Shown piece after piece: positions 36,234 through 46,910 of a stretch of 64,000 bases of DNA. The notes below the pieces were generated by a model. The model made no database searches and was not told where the DNA came from. It worked only from the letters and a program-made list of their open reading frames with translations. Within the stretch, counting starts at the first letter, position 1; each line of letters opens with the position of its first letter. The DNA is from Globodera rostochiensis. Taxonomy: Eukaryota; Nematoda; Chromadorea; Rhabditida; Heteroderidae. A program made the position numbers and the translations under genes. The stretch covers positions 3,577,804 through 3,641,803 of the forward strand of contig JAEVLN010000007.1 in assembly GCA_018350325.1 (NCBI GenBank), given 5' to 3'.

Positions 36234-36550
36234 GGTAAAGTTGCCACTTTGGCTTCATTATTTTGGTTTCTCAAATCGCCTATTTTTGGTTAAATGATTC
36301 ATTTGGTCGGCTTACATCGGCGCCCCCTCCCCCCATCAGAAACTTACATTTTAAAACACTTTACGGCCTCGAAATTCCAAATTTTTGAAGATTAAAAAGA
36401 GTTTTACAATTTTTCTTCTTTTGTAAGATTTATTAATTATAATAATATGTACAATTCCGACTTCTTTAAGAAACAATTTAAATTCAGAAAAAAAAATCCA
36501 AAGAATTCTTTCCCAAAAAATCACCCCCATTTTACCCCAATTTCTAATCA

Positions 36551-37337
36551 ATGATTGCCCTGTTGGTCCTCCTTCTCATTGCGCTTGTTGATCCCAATTT
36601 GGGGAGCTTCTGGGATCAGGGGAGCGTCTGGGACCATAAAGGTAATGATTTTCATTAATAATTATTAAAACTAATTTTTAAAATATTTGTTTTTTTTTGC
36701 AGCTGACAACTGTTACTATGCCCTCCGCCATCGTGGCACTCCGTCCGTGGACATGTTTCGCAAAATGCAACAGTGGGGCACGTCCGACGTCTGGGAGGGA
36801 CTTGAACTGGACGAACGTGATTGCCATGCCTATTTTGACGGGTGCCAGACGTATTCGTGCATTGATGGTTGGAAAAATTGTTTAAAAAAAATTTGTTGGT
36901 TAAAAATTTTGAATAATTTTGTGGCAGAAAATGGTGACCAGATATTTGTCGTCAACTCATGCGTTCCGGACACTGGCAAATGCTCTCACAGCGAATTGGA
37001 CCCAATTTGTGCCAACGATGGTGGCACTCCCAAATGCGAACTTTGCCACGAAGGCTTATGCAACAAGGCGAAAATTGAGCTGAAAAACGTTCAGAAGCCC
37101 AACAACCCGCCGGAAACTGGCACGGGCGGTGCCAAAAACGAATCGTCCTCTGAAGTGACTGGCACGGGCGGTGCCAAAAACGAATCGTCCTCTGAAGTGA
37201 ATGGCACGGGCGGTGCCAAAAACGAATCGTCCTCTGAAGTGAATGGCACGGGCGGTGCCAAAAACGAATCGTCCTCCGAAGAGAATGGCATGACGACCGG
37301 TGCCAACGACGAAATGTCCTCCACCCCGGCCGATTGA
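36551..37337 (+). CDS. Secreted Ly6-like cysteine-rich protein with 14-aa tail repeats, copy 2 (221 aa)
   Basis: Exons 36551-36641, 36703-36867 and 36928-37337, phases consistent, 221 codons plus TGA. The cysteine-rich body is essentially identical to copy 1 (16507-17221), but the signal peptide has one extra residue (LLLIALV) and FWDQGSFWDHK reads FWDQGSVWDHK. The tail has four 14-aa units (GTGGAKNESSSEVT/N) against two in copy 1. Intron 2 is 60 bp, again a multiple of three without stops; retention would insert 20 residues. Block duplication with repeat-number change suggests a length-variable secreted surface. Same uncertain Ly6/three-finger assignment as copy 1. Confidence 0.85.
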
Positions 37338-38307
37338 AGAGATGGCACACAGAATACGACGACGAAGATGCATTTGAGAATTGTCATAAATTCAAATTCA
37401 CAATTATTTCATTCCGCCCTTCCCCAATCAAAGGCGTTACAGAAGACATACAATATCACAACTTTTATTAATAAATCTGTGAATTTTATTTGCTTGAACG
37501 ATTGGAGATGATGAACGACGACCGGGTCAATACAGTTTTGGTCATTCTGAAGTGTTAAGAAATTAATAAATTAGCAATTACTTTTTCTTTTTAAATTTAA
37601 AATTATTAACCAAATGGTCCTTTTTTGTACACACAAATCCATCTAAACTCAGAATAATTCGCAGATTTCCATGAACTACATGAAATAATAAATAAATTTT
37701 TGTCTGGACCATCCAAACTTCATTTTACGCTTAAACGGAATTAATTTAAAATCGCCAAACTATGTAATGTTTGTTTCAAAAATTTCAACAGTTTAAAATA
37801 TTTTTAATCAACTTTATAACTGAGTTCAAAGTTCAAACTATTTTTAAAAAATCATTATTTCTTTGCAATTTTTTGCTTATAAAAAATGTTTGGAGTTGCT
37901 CCCGACATTTTTGGGCCTCACCTCCGACCATCGATATGCCGCCGCCCCATCGGAGAGCAACCCTAAATTTTTATTCAATTTTTTGATCTTTCCTAAAACG
38001 AAAAGATTCCAATCATTTTTTTTGTTAATAGCTTCAGCCTCATTAAGTCCATTCAAATTGAGCAAAAAGAAAATATTTCTATAGAAGAAGTTGGGGGACG
38101 ACTTTTAACAATGCCAAAAGGATCAATTGACGCCAAATTAAAATGCATTCATCAAAATGGGAAAATTCTTATTTTGAATTTCTGTGCAAATTCCGCTCGT
38201 CCTTCGCGGCTCATTCATTTTTTTGGCTCGCTTGGACCTTCGTTTGCGTCAAGCAATCTAAAAATTAATTAACTTAATGAGAGGGGGGCAAATATTGCTG
38301 TCCAAAT
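37338..38307. other. Spacer downstream of Ly6-like copy 2
   Basis: No gene seen. Holds the empty hAT site (about 37506-37516), extra AT-rich sequence, and the dispersed TTGCTCCCGACATTTTTGGG element at about 37896-38010. The latter precedes GATCTTTCCTAAAACGAAAA as in block 1. Confidence 0.5.
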
Positions 38308-38425
38308 CAGGGGTGGTCACAGATATATCCAGATACGGATGAAATGGAATTTTGATCGAAGACATTCTCAGGATATGGGATAAAGTGATCAATTTTCGAA
38401 TAAACGCTTGCTTTTACAAATATTT
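38308..38425. mobile_element. Remnant of the hAT-like MITE, unexpanded
   Basis: CAGGGGTGGTCACAG after GTCCAAAT marks the same insertion site as 19576 in block 1. One degenerate 58-bp unit (CATTCTCAGGATATGGGATA onward) is present. The right end is not recognisable; other AT-rich and possibly transposon-derived sequence follows to about 38930. Confidence 0.6.
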
Positions 38426-39716
38426 TGGTAAATTTTCGAAAGGTTAAAGCCGAACGATCGGTTAAACGCAACTTCGAAACCAAAATTTCTCGGGTTTTCG
38501 CTTCGGTCTGAAACCGACAACCCTACCCAGAGGTGTGCGCTTCGTATGTTATAGACTACTAATCACGAAAAAGTCGAAATTCGAACATTTTATTTTCGGA
38601 CTTCTCAAAAGTTAATGAAACATTTAGTCCGCTTAATCATTAATTCTACCTTAAGCTTTTGAATGTTACTAAATTTGGTTGTTAAAGAAAGGAGTTATGA
38701 TGTTTGAAATGCACCGTAAGTCGCTCGGGGGGGGGGGACGTTGCTCCGGTCCATGAGGACCCCTAATCCAGGGATCGTATCGGGTTAAAACATTTCCCAA
38801 GAAAAATGATCAATATGTAGATCCAATGTTTTGAGAGGGTGTTTTGGTAAAATGGCCTTTTAAGGACATTTTCAGTTTTCCAAGATCGAGGGTTCATTTT
38901 CAACGACTGACCTTGGAATCCAAGGACGAATACGAACCCTGCCCTAATCCAATTCTTCCCTAACCCGTCGTCGCCGATGTCACTGTCGTTGATGCAGTGA
39001 ATGAACACGCGATTCTCCAGACGGCGCCAATCCCACTCCACCGCCTCCTGCTCCCACTTGGCCCATTTGGCATCGTCGCGCTCAATTGGACAACGAAGCA
39101 CAGCTATTTTCCTTCATTAATACGTCGGAACAGCAATTGCTCCCCCGTCAAATTGTTCCTCAGTTCAAATTGCTCAATGTCAAAACAATTGTCAAAGAAA
39201 ATAATAAAAATGACAGCATTGGCCGAATTGACAAATTGCTTAAAGAGTTATTATGTTAAAGAATAAAGCGGAGAAAATCCAATAAAATTTAAATCCACCT
39301 CTTTCACTCCATCCATTCCCGACGCAGAACATCTGCATTTCAACACCTTCGGAAGTCCATCCCCGCGGGCCATTTGGCCAAAGCTTGGCCAGAAGAAGCG
39401 CCGGCACTGTCATCGGCCGGGAATTTGGGAAAATTGTAAATGTCGATGGACTGGATCACACGGAGTTTAGCGCAATTGCGAAGAACGTTCGGAGAGAAGT
39501 TGCGCAAGCAGTCCAACATGGCGGGACACAACAAAAAGGCGCAAATGTTGTCGTTGATCAACGGCCAAATGCGGTGCCAAATAATCTCCCAACTGCGTGT
39601 TTCGCGACAGCTCATGTTAATGGCAAGATTGGCCCCTTTGGAGTCGAAAAGTCGGCGGATGCTTTGAAGAAATTCGATGACACTTTGGTCGACGTAACTA
39701 GAAAGTAGGAATTTCT

Positions 39717-40058
39717 ACACAATACGAGGTCATAAATCAAAATCTAATTAAATCATATACCAATCGTCGACTCCATTTGGCCTCTAAAAACACGAATCTA
39801 CAAAGAATTTTGCAAACTCAGTTGGCCACTGTGTAAAATGCACTAAATCACTTCAATTAACATATTTTCAGACAATTTTTACAATAAAAACTATTTGCCA
39901 CAAATTTTGACCAAAAGAGTCCTCCCTATCGTTTTTGACCATTGAAAGGCTATAGTCGCTTCAGTGCAAATTTTTTTTTTTGCAGATTCGTGCTTTAGAG
40001 GCCGAGCTGAGTCGATTGGTATAAGATTTAATTGTATTTGATTTATGACCGTATTGTA
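39717..40058. repeat. Inverted repeat around the F-box gene intron
   Basis: The left arm (39717-39802) and right arm (39979-40058) are imperfect reverse complements. They share AATACGGTCATAAATCAAAT-, ACCAATCGACTC- and GGCCTCTAAAGCACGAATCT-like segments. The block 1 stretch 21200-21265 matches the same arm once. The arms enclose about 175 bp and could be a foldback element or an inverted local duplication. Confidence 0.7.
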
Positions 40059-40065
40059 TAGATAC

Positions 40066-40218
40066 TAGGGATGCTCGGGAAATGAAATTTACCAAGAATT
40101 GAGAACCGAGACCGAGAAATGACACCGAGACCGAGAAATGACCCCGAGACGCGAGACCGAGACCCAAAAAACCCGAGAAATTTCTCGACTCGAGAACCGA
40201 GACTCTCGAGCATCCCTA
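40066..40218. mobile_element. Foldback MITE (TAGGGATGCTCGGG ends)
   Basis: Left end TAGGGATGCTCGGGAAA, right end CTCTCGAGCATCCCTA, flanked by ATAGATAC (40058-40065) and ATAGATGC (40219-40226). The interior is repetitive CGAGACCGAGAAATGACC. It is non-coding and lies in the intron of the F-box relic. Confidence 0.85.
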
Positions 40219-41318
40219 ATAGATGCTAAACAAATATATTATGTAAAAATCCGACTACTTTAAACGGATGCAAATGAATGACCTTATTAGAAGGCCTTTA
40301 AATCCGATCACGTTGTCTGGAAGCGGATTTTGGGGGATTTGCTCCCGACGCTCGACATCATGATCGTTGTCAAAGTATTTGACAATTTCAGCACCATTTC
40401 CGGCAGTTGCACGACGAATTTCCAAAAAACCCAACGACCATTCTTTTGTTTTGAAATGCGCGTCCACCAAACAATCAAATCGATCGCTGATCAGCGCAAC
40501 TTTCAGTCCGAGCACAAAAGGACCACAAAATGTGAACACTCCAAACAAAACGTCGGCACAAATGAAACTGAAAAAAAATTATTAAAATTACAAATAAAAT
40601 GGCCGATAGATAGAGCCCGTCATTTCTACAATGACAATATTCACTTATAAAAATTAAAAGCTCGGATTTTGAAAAAACCGGGCCCGGCTACTCGAACCCG
40701 GCGGGTCAAAAAATACGGGTGTTCGGGTTTAAAATGTGCCCCTAAAAAGGCAACTAATTATTAAAGCATAGTTAAATCTTTTTAATAAAAAATTCGAATT
40801 AAAAAACTCACATTTCTTTGAATTGTTTTGCCACTTCGCTCGGATTGTCCGACATTCTCTGGGCTTTTCGTTGGATAATGTAAGGAAGCCAAGACAACTT
40901 CTAAAAAAATGTAAATTCTCAGAAATGCATTTTTGGTTATTGAAAATGTGATTTTGAGGGGAGTCATTATTAATTTTAATTACATATTTTCAAAGAATTT
41001 TTGAATATAGGTATTAGAAATATGAACAAAAGTTTGGAATATAGACAAAACCTGGGAATAGGGAAAATATGACAATAAAAATGGACTCCCAAGGGCTTAA
41101 CAATGTTAAAAACATAATTTTTGGCATTTAGAGGCAAAAAATGGATTTTCCCATAATATAAATCGGAGCCCCGATTAATGTTAATCGCTCACTGATCGTT
41201 GAGAGACTCCGAATGTTCGGCAAATGCCATTTTTTGTCATGAAAATGCTCAGGCAAAATGCCGACCCAGAACATGACAATTAATGAATGGGTGGATGACA
41301 AATTAGGTATATGAGAAC

Positions 41319-41430
41319 TAGTGTTCGGTCAGTACGGGAAAGTACCGAAGCTTTTTCGGTACTTTTCGGTACCGGTACTTTTTCAGTACTTTACCGAAAA
41401 GTACCGACCGAACCTTCTGGCCGATCACTA
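41319..41430. mobile_element. Foldback MITE with exact 8-bp target duplication
   Basis: TAGTGTTCGGTCAGTACGGG at the left, CTGGCCGATCACTA at the right, flanked by ATGAGAAC at 41311-41318 and 41431-41438. The 112-bp interior is built of GGTACTTTTCGGTACCGG-type palindromic words. hAT-like by target-duplication length. Confidence 0.88.
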
Positions 41431-41439
41431 ATGAGAACC

Positions 41440-42180
41440 CATTTTTAGGTCACAATTTTAAAAAAAGTAATTGAATAGCAACGGAGGCAAAATCATTTCT
41501 TTTTTTTAAATCTCACAATAATTTCGACGCAGCCGATTTTGATCAATAATAAATTTTAAAAAAATACCCAAACAAATTTATAATTTATTGTGAAAGAAAA
41601 ATATTTAATTACAGAGACTGTCAAATATTGTCAAGCTTAATTATAAGGAATCAGAGTGGATGGAAAATGCAAATATTGTTAAAAACATAATTTGAAAAAG
41701 AAAGTCAAACATTGGCAAAAAAATAAATCGTTGGCAAATGGATTTAAAATCTAATGCGAGAAACATTTGCGAACTCCGATCGAATGCGCAAAAGTAACAA
41801 AAAAAAGTTTTTTAAATTCTCCAAAACGTCTGTTTCGCTTTTTAGCCAAATAATATTAAATAAATAGATTCCATACGCCGTTTTATTTTAGTATTGTTGC
41901 AAAATTATAACATCAAGTTTTGTAATCCATGCCCGCAGCGCAATCTCGTACATTTTTCAAACAATTTGATTAATAAATCCAACAATCAGTTAAAATCTTT
42001 CGTTTAAATCCACCAAAATGTTTTAATTGCTCTATGTTTGGCGTCAAATTCAAGAAATATAAAATTTGAATTGTTTAAACAGAAGAAAATGTGCCTTAGT
42101 AAAGAGTACACCTTATTTAAAATTTAGTTTAAATTCAAAGTGCTTTTTCATTTGATTTTGGCCAAATCAAAAAAAAATTT
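41440..42180. other. AT-rich intergenic stretch
   Basis: No supported gene. Homopolymer-rich and AT-rich; nothing beyond the MITE to its left was recognised. Confidence 0.5.
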
Positions 42181-42183
42181 TAA

Positions 42184-42370
42184 AGATTCCCAATATGCAT
42201 AACCACCGCCACAACAACAACAACTGCAGGCATAGCAACAGCACCAGCAAACCGCGAATGCGACGGGGCTTCATGTCCACCGGACGGAATACCAAAATGG
42301 CATTCTAAAGCACTACTTGAAGCTGTTGACTCGGCCAAATTCTCATTGAAATGCTTTTCGATATTCAATA
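42184..42370 (-). CDS. Possible alternative terminal exon with GPI-type tail
   Basis: On the minus strand a frame following a TTTAAAG acceptor reads FILNIEKHFNENLAESTASS, SALECHFGIPSGGHEAPSHS, and ends in a hydrophobic run (AVAMPAVVVVVAVVMHIGNL) before TAA. It could splice from a GTGCAC donor within the exon at 42872 of the neighbouring secreted gene (ATGTTCAA|GTGCAC), with matching phase. This would replace the KCTGK end by a GPI-anchor-like tail. It is a hypothesis; transcript evidence is needed. Confidence 0.35.
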
Positions 42371-42871
42371 TAAAGCTTTAAAATTAATTTATTATTATTT
42401 ATTATAATATTGATCCATTAGATGCTAAATATCATTGGCCCTCAGAATGCCAATTAATGTGATAGATAGTCCAAGGGCGTATTGGGTCTGCCATGGCCAA
42501 TTTGTAATACAAAAAGACCGAATGAAACGCAAATATAATATCGTTTGTTATTTTCAAAATGTTATTTAAAGCGAATATTTATTTCAATGACAATGTGAAT
42601 TTATTAATCTTTACCAGGGCTGTGATCTCAAAATTCTAAAAATCTTCATCGGGGCATTAAAAATTCTCATTTAGTACCTAAAATCCGCATATTCGACATT
42701 TCTTCATTAAAATCAATCATTTTAAGTTAAACTCGCCCTCGCAAAAAACAACAATTTTAGCAACAAATTATTGATCAAAAATTTTATTTTGTCATCATCT
42801 TTTGTCATCATCAGCGACCCAACTAAATTTGGATCCAATTGTTGGGACTGGAAAACACTGATTTGGTCATA

Positions 42872-45059
42872 TCATTTCCCCGTGCACTTGAACATTTTGT
42901 GGCAATGATAGTCTGCGCGAGCATCGGCAAAATGATCGGTTAAAATGTCGGAGAAGTGCTTGGCCATTGTTTTCACGTACTCATCGCAGTACTTCTTCTC
43001 GTCTGGCTCATTTGTGATCCGCGTACACATCAAAGAAAAACTGGTCAACAACTTTGAGAAGTTTTCTGTCATCTAATAAATAAATTATGAGTCGAGAAAG
43101 GAGACTTTGATATCATTATGGGACCATTTGGGGGGGGGGGGGGGGTCGGGTAACATGGAGGGGAGGGTGAGGGGGGGGGGGGGGGGGGTGGGTAGCCAAA
43201 TTTTCTCAATTTGCTGTGGGGGGGGGGGGTAGCCAAATTTTCTCAATTTTCTGGGGGGGGGGGAGGGGTGGGGGTAGCCAAATTTTCTGAATTTTCTGGG
43301 GAGGGGGGTAGTCAAATTTTCTCAATTTTGGAGGGACGGGTGGGGTAGCCAAATTTTCTCATTCTGGGGGAAAGAGTGGGTGATTGAGTTATCCCTCCCT
43401 TTTAACTCCCTGGGTAATCTTTTGTAACTCACAATGTGTGCCTTACGATGCAATGTCATACAAAATGTGCATGAAAAGGGCCTGTCCTTCTTCATTGGTA
43501 CAGATGGTTGGTCACTGAATTCAAAATTAATGATATCACATCACACAGTCTATATTTTGCAATCTTCCTAATAACGTTTGTTCAATTTTAAATTTATATT
43601 TATCAATTTTAATTTTGCTTAATAATATTTGCAGATTTGTTTATTCCTACAGCTACAATGCATATTTTTGTTATTTTTAAATTTTTGTATCCTTTTGAAT
43701 TTTAATTTAATTACCATTGTCCAACTACCAATTCACACAACACATCCCGGCTTGTAAGCTCCGCCGTTATGTTCATGGTGCTGGTGAACACTTGAGTGTT
43801 GAATGTGCGGCACTCGTCCTTTGTCAGCGGCGCTTTGTCGGTCAGTTGGTTGCACATGTGGTGGATGGTTGATAAACCGAGCGAGTAACTGCTCTTAATG
43901 CCCTAGCAAAACAGAAAGCTTGATCTTTATATGGTGAAGTAACAAAAAAGCGATCTAACTCAGAGATTTCAAGAACCCGTACAATTCCCGACGTTCCATT
44001 CCCTCCACTCCCCCCCCCCTCCCATTATTGTGTGTCAAGAGGGAAAGGAAGATGCAATTTTTGTCAAATATTAATTGGCTTACAATTTGAATTGTTTCTG
44101 AAGCTCCACTGCACAGGCATTTCTTCCAATCAGCCGCCCAGTAATCGATGAACGGATTTTCTGAATCACTCCGCAAATGGTTAGGCCTTCCGGATTTGCT
44201 GTGAATTCCACCGCTCAATGGATTAGTTGCCATTCTGAAACACATTAGTGGAGAATATCTAATTTCATTAACAAAAACATTTATGTTTTCATAAATTTCT
44301 AACGGCGATGTCTAACGCACCGCCAGACCCCCCTTCTTTCACATTTAAATTTTAGAATGAAATTTAAGGCAAATGCCAGGGGTTCCTGAATTAAGAAAAT
44401 TTTTTAGGTTGTCGATTACGGATTATTATATATTTGAGTCAATGTTCTAAAATGGCTTTTTGGTTTGGGACAGGGATTTGGCCAGAAACTAGATCGGGAC
44501 ATCGAATTTTTTTTTAAAGGAGTTGAATCCCAACCAATTAAACAGAAAATATTACTTTGTTTAACAAAATTGCAATTTATATTTACATACAGCATGTTCT
44601 GCAACTGATCGGCCATTTTTGCGGCATCTGAAAATCCCTTCTTTGCTTCATCCAATTTTCGTACAAGAGCGGCCTTGGGTGGCAGTTTGTTTGTGGCAGC
44701 TATTGGGCCATCTGAAATTTTTGTTTATATTTTGTTTTTACTATATTTTTGAGTAAAAAAAAATTATTTAATTTTTCACCCCAAAAATATTAGCTTTACA
44801 ATGCACACAGTGTGTATTAAAGCCCGGGCTTGAGGACCGATCGAGAATCTCAAAAATCTATCGAGATTTACCGAGAGTCCGATCGAGAATCTTGATCGGT
44901 CCGTGCTCTGTGTAATCAATCTAATCGGTTTTATCCTACCCCACCTTTGTTGAAGCTGGTTTGGGGATAAACGATTAATTTGGCATTGCATTCCACTATT
45001 GTGTTGGCTAGGGCCAATGAGATAAACAAAGTGGACAATATGATGGCCATATTGGGCAT
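42872..45059 (-). CDS. Secreted cysteine-containing protein, six exons, unrecognised family
   Basis: Minus-strand exons 44945-45059, 44591-44711, 44084-44234, 43715-43902, about 43436-43514, and 42872 to about 43075. A signal peptide is clear (MPNMAIILSTLFISLALANT). Then follow DGPIAATNKLPPKAALVRKL, MATNPLSGGIHSKSGRPNHL, YWAADWKKCLCSGASETIQI, SSYSLGLSTIHHMCNQLTDK, an ITAELTSRDVLCELVVGQ segment, and finally NFSKLLTSFSLMCTRITNEP to HCHKMFKCTGK and TGA. The first four junctions are phase-consistent. In the short fifth exon the frame that looks most protein-like (TICTNEEGQALFMHILYDIA) does not match the flanking phases, so that exon is unresolved. Spaced cysteines and helices suggest a saposin-like or helical-bundle secreted protein, but I do not recognise it. 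Confidence 0.65.
43125..43380. repeat. G-run minisatellite with quadruplex potential
   Basis: Five or so units of TAGCCAAATTTTCTCAATTT separated by runs of 8-18 G on the plus strand, inside an intron of the minus-strand secreted gene. The transcript strand is therefore C-rich and the template strand G-rich. Run lengths may be affected by sequencing error. Confidence 0.85.
44818..44927. mobile_element. Possible foldback MITE in the first intron of the secreted gene
   Basis: AGGACCGATCGAGAATCTC near the left and AGAATCTTGATCGGTCCGTG near the right are imperfect inverted repeats, with AT(C)GAGATTTACCGAGAGTCC inside. No clear target duplication was found. Confidence 0.5.
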
Positions 45060-45225
45060 GGAAGTGCTTTTATCGAGATAGTATTAGTAATAAAATATAA
45101 ATACGGATGATCGGTTGGATGATTTACGTAAAAAGGTCACTTATAATGAATGATGGGTGATGATCTCAAGGCCAGTAACAACCATTCTCGAGAGGGGTTA
45201 TTCACGTGCAAGGCGCTTTCTGATT

Positions 45226-45518
45226 ATGAACAAATCATTTTCGATTCGATTCCCCGGCTACGGTAACTTACAAAAATTAGTACTATTTTTGGCATATAAT
45301 TGGGAAAGAGTTTATGAGATTTTATCTGCGATATACTATAAATACTTTTTAATATATTTGACTTTTCACTCAAATAAATCTATTTATTATATTATTATTT
45401 TATTTTTTTATTAAATGCAGTGACAAAACTGACCAGCAAAAAAGTTCCTTTCTCCGTCGTCAAAGAATTCCGCCACATCGGTGGGCTGATGGAAGAAGAA
45501 GAAGATGAAAATCGTTAG
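45226..45518 (+). CDS. Small two-exon ORF or 3' gene fragment
   Basis: Exon 45226-45262 (MNKSFSIRFPGY, ending TACG|GTAACT) joins in phase across an intron ending TGCAG to 45421-45518 (VTKLTSKKVPFSVVKEFRHI then GGLMEEEEDENR and TAG). The result would be 44 residues, or the tail of a longer protein because the upstream frame stays open for some codons. It has the look of conserved coding sequence with an acidic end, but I do not recognise the family. Confidence 0.35.
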
Positions 45519-45529
45519 CCGGTACATCA

Positions 45530-46910
45530 AATGTCTAAAATTTATATAATTATTTGTAAATACGATAAATCATTTTATAATGAGATAAAATTGTTACTTT
45601 TACCACCAGTAAATTTTTTTTTCTAAATTCTTTTTAATAATGGAATTTTGGGCAAAAAAAAGTCTCAGAAAAACCCGGTTAAAATTTTGTTTAAAAAATG
45701 CACAAAAAATATATTTAATTTATGGACAACGCGGGGGGAATATGATTCAAAAAAATTATGGAATTATGCGAACAAATTTTTACAATAGGGCAAATGATCA
45801 GTGCTTAAATAGTGAGGTCGAAACGGTGGGCGGGACGGGATTCTCGACGAAAGATAAGAGCAAAGATTGTATTACATTTGGCCACTTCAATGATGATTAA
45901 CACTATAAATCACTGAGAATACAAAATGGTTAAATGCCAAGGAACAAATTAAAGGCAAACGTTAACAATTTGTAGTCTATAATCCCTAAGCTTTGTGCGC
46001 TATAGAAATAATTTTTGTACTGCTTTTATTTGATCAATTGGAACCAAATTGATCACAATCAATTGTCGGAAGCCGATCGACCACACTGCTCTGTTAGCAC
46101 ACCGATTTTTTATAGTCCAAAAACCAAACTTGCTTAAAAAAACTGTTGTCAATTTTAGAAAATTTTTAATTAGTAATTAAATTTTTAGGTATTTACTAAA
46201 TTATTTTCATTTTTTTGTTTGCCATGTCCAGGCCGTCATTCTCGTCTAGCGGCCTATGCATAAGCCATGCCCCCGGCGCACTCGTACATTTTTTAAATAA
46301 TTTATATTTAATTTTTTTTAACGAAAGATTTGACTGCTTGAATAATTGGGGACTGTATGTGCCCGCGACTCAACCCCAATGGGCACTAATTTGTAAAGGC
46401 TAAAAATAGGGAAAATTTTAATCAAAATGTCATTTTTTGTTTCAAAATTTCTTCCGCTCCCGCAGGACTCCCGTTTTCCTTCCCTTTTAAGCTTCATTGG
46501 GGAGCCGTGATCACGGATCACGGTCACGGATTTTATGAAATAATTGTGATTTTGATCCGTGATGGTATTGGAGTATGGATAATAAAAAATTTCGAAACGA
46601 ATACTTGTAAATTTTATTAAATATTCGACTTGCTCTGCAAATTTTTTCCATTGTTGCTCATCGGAATAAAATTTTGTTGCAAACTCTTAACAAATTGAGT
46701 CAAAAATTTATAATTTCTTGGTGGCGCCTATCGGCACCGCCGACCCCCACCCCAAAAGTTATCAAAAAAACATTATTATTCCGTGATCACAGATCACTGT
46801 CACGGATCAGATGAATGGGATATCATTGGACGCATATAAGTTGCTAAGCGTTAACAAATGTCAATTCAATGTGAAGAGGAATGGCACGGGATTTTCATCT
46901 TTTGTACATA
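45530..46910. other. Intergenic stretch with dispersed repeats
   Basis: AT-rich. A weak plus-strand frame at 45640-45900 ends in DQCLNSEVETVGGTGFSTKD and TAA, without a convincing start. Around 46505-46560 and 46790-46812, GTGATCACGGATCACGGTCA- and CCGTGATCACAGATCACTGT-like words suggest the two ends of a degraded palindromic element. A GGTGGCGCCTATCGGCACCG stretch at about 46722 resembles one at about 55490 inside a MITE. Confidence 0.4.

Larger units (their letters stand above)
38940..40855 (-). pseudogene. F-box family gene, block 2 (full exon set, frame-disrupted)
   Basis: Exon 40812-40855 encodes MSDNPSEVAKQFKE. Exon 40283-40567 joins in phase and encodes an F-box-like start ([31 protein letters not shown]) plus an N-terminal substrate-domain part. 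An exon starting at 39697 encodes SYVDQSVIEFLQSIRRLFDS, TRSWEIIWHRIWPLINDNIC and GQALAKW. A 10-nt deletion relative to block 1 then shifts the frame (GGCCCGCGGGG at about 39363-39373). The last exon (RCPIERDDAKWAKWEQEAVE, WDWRRLENRVFIHCIND) has a second frame problem near 39100-39115. F-box proteins dock substrates on SCF ubiquitin ligases; this copy is unlikely to be functional. Confidence 0.72.
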
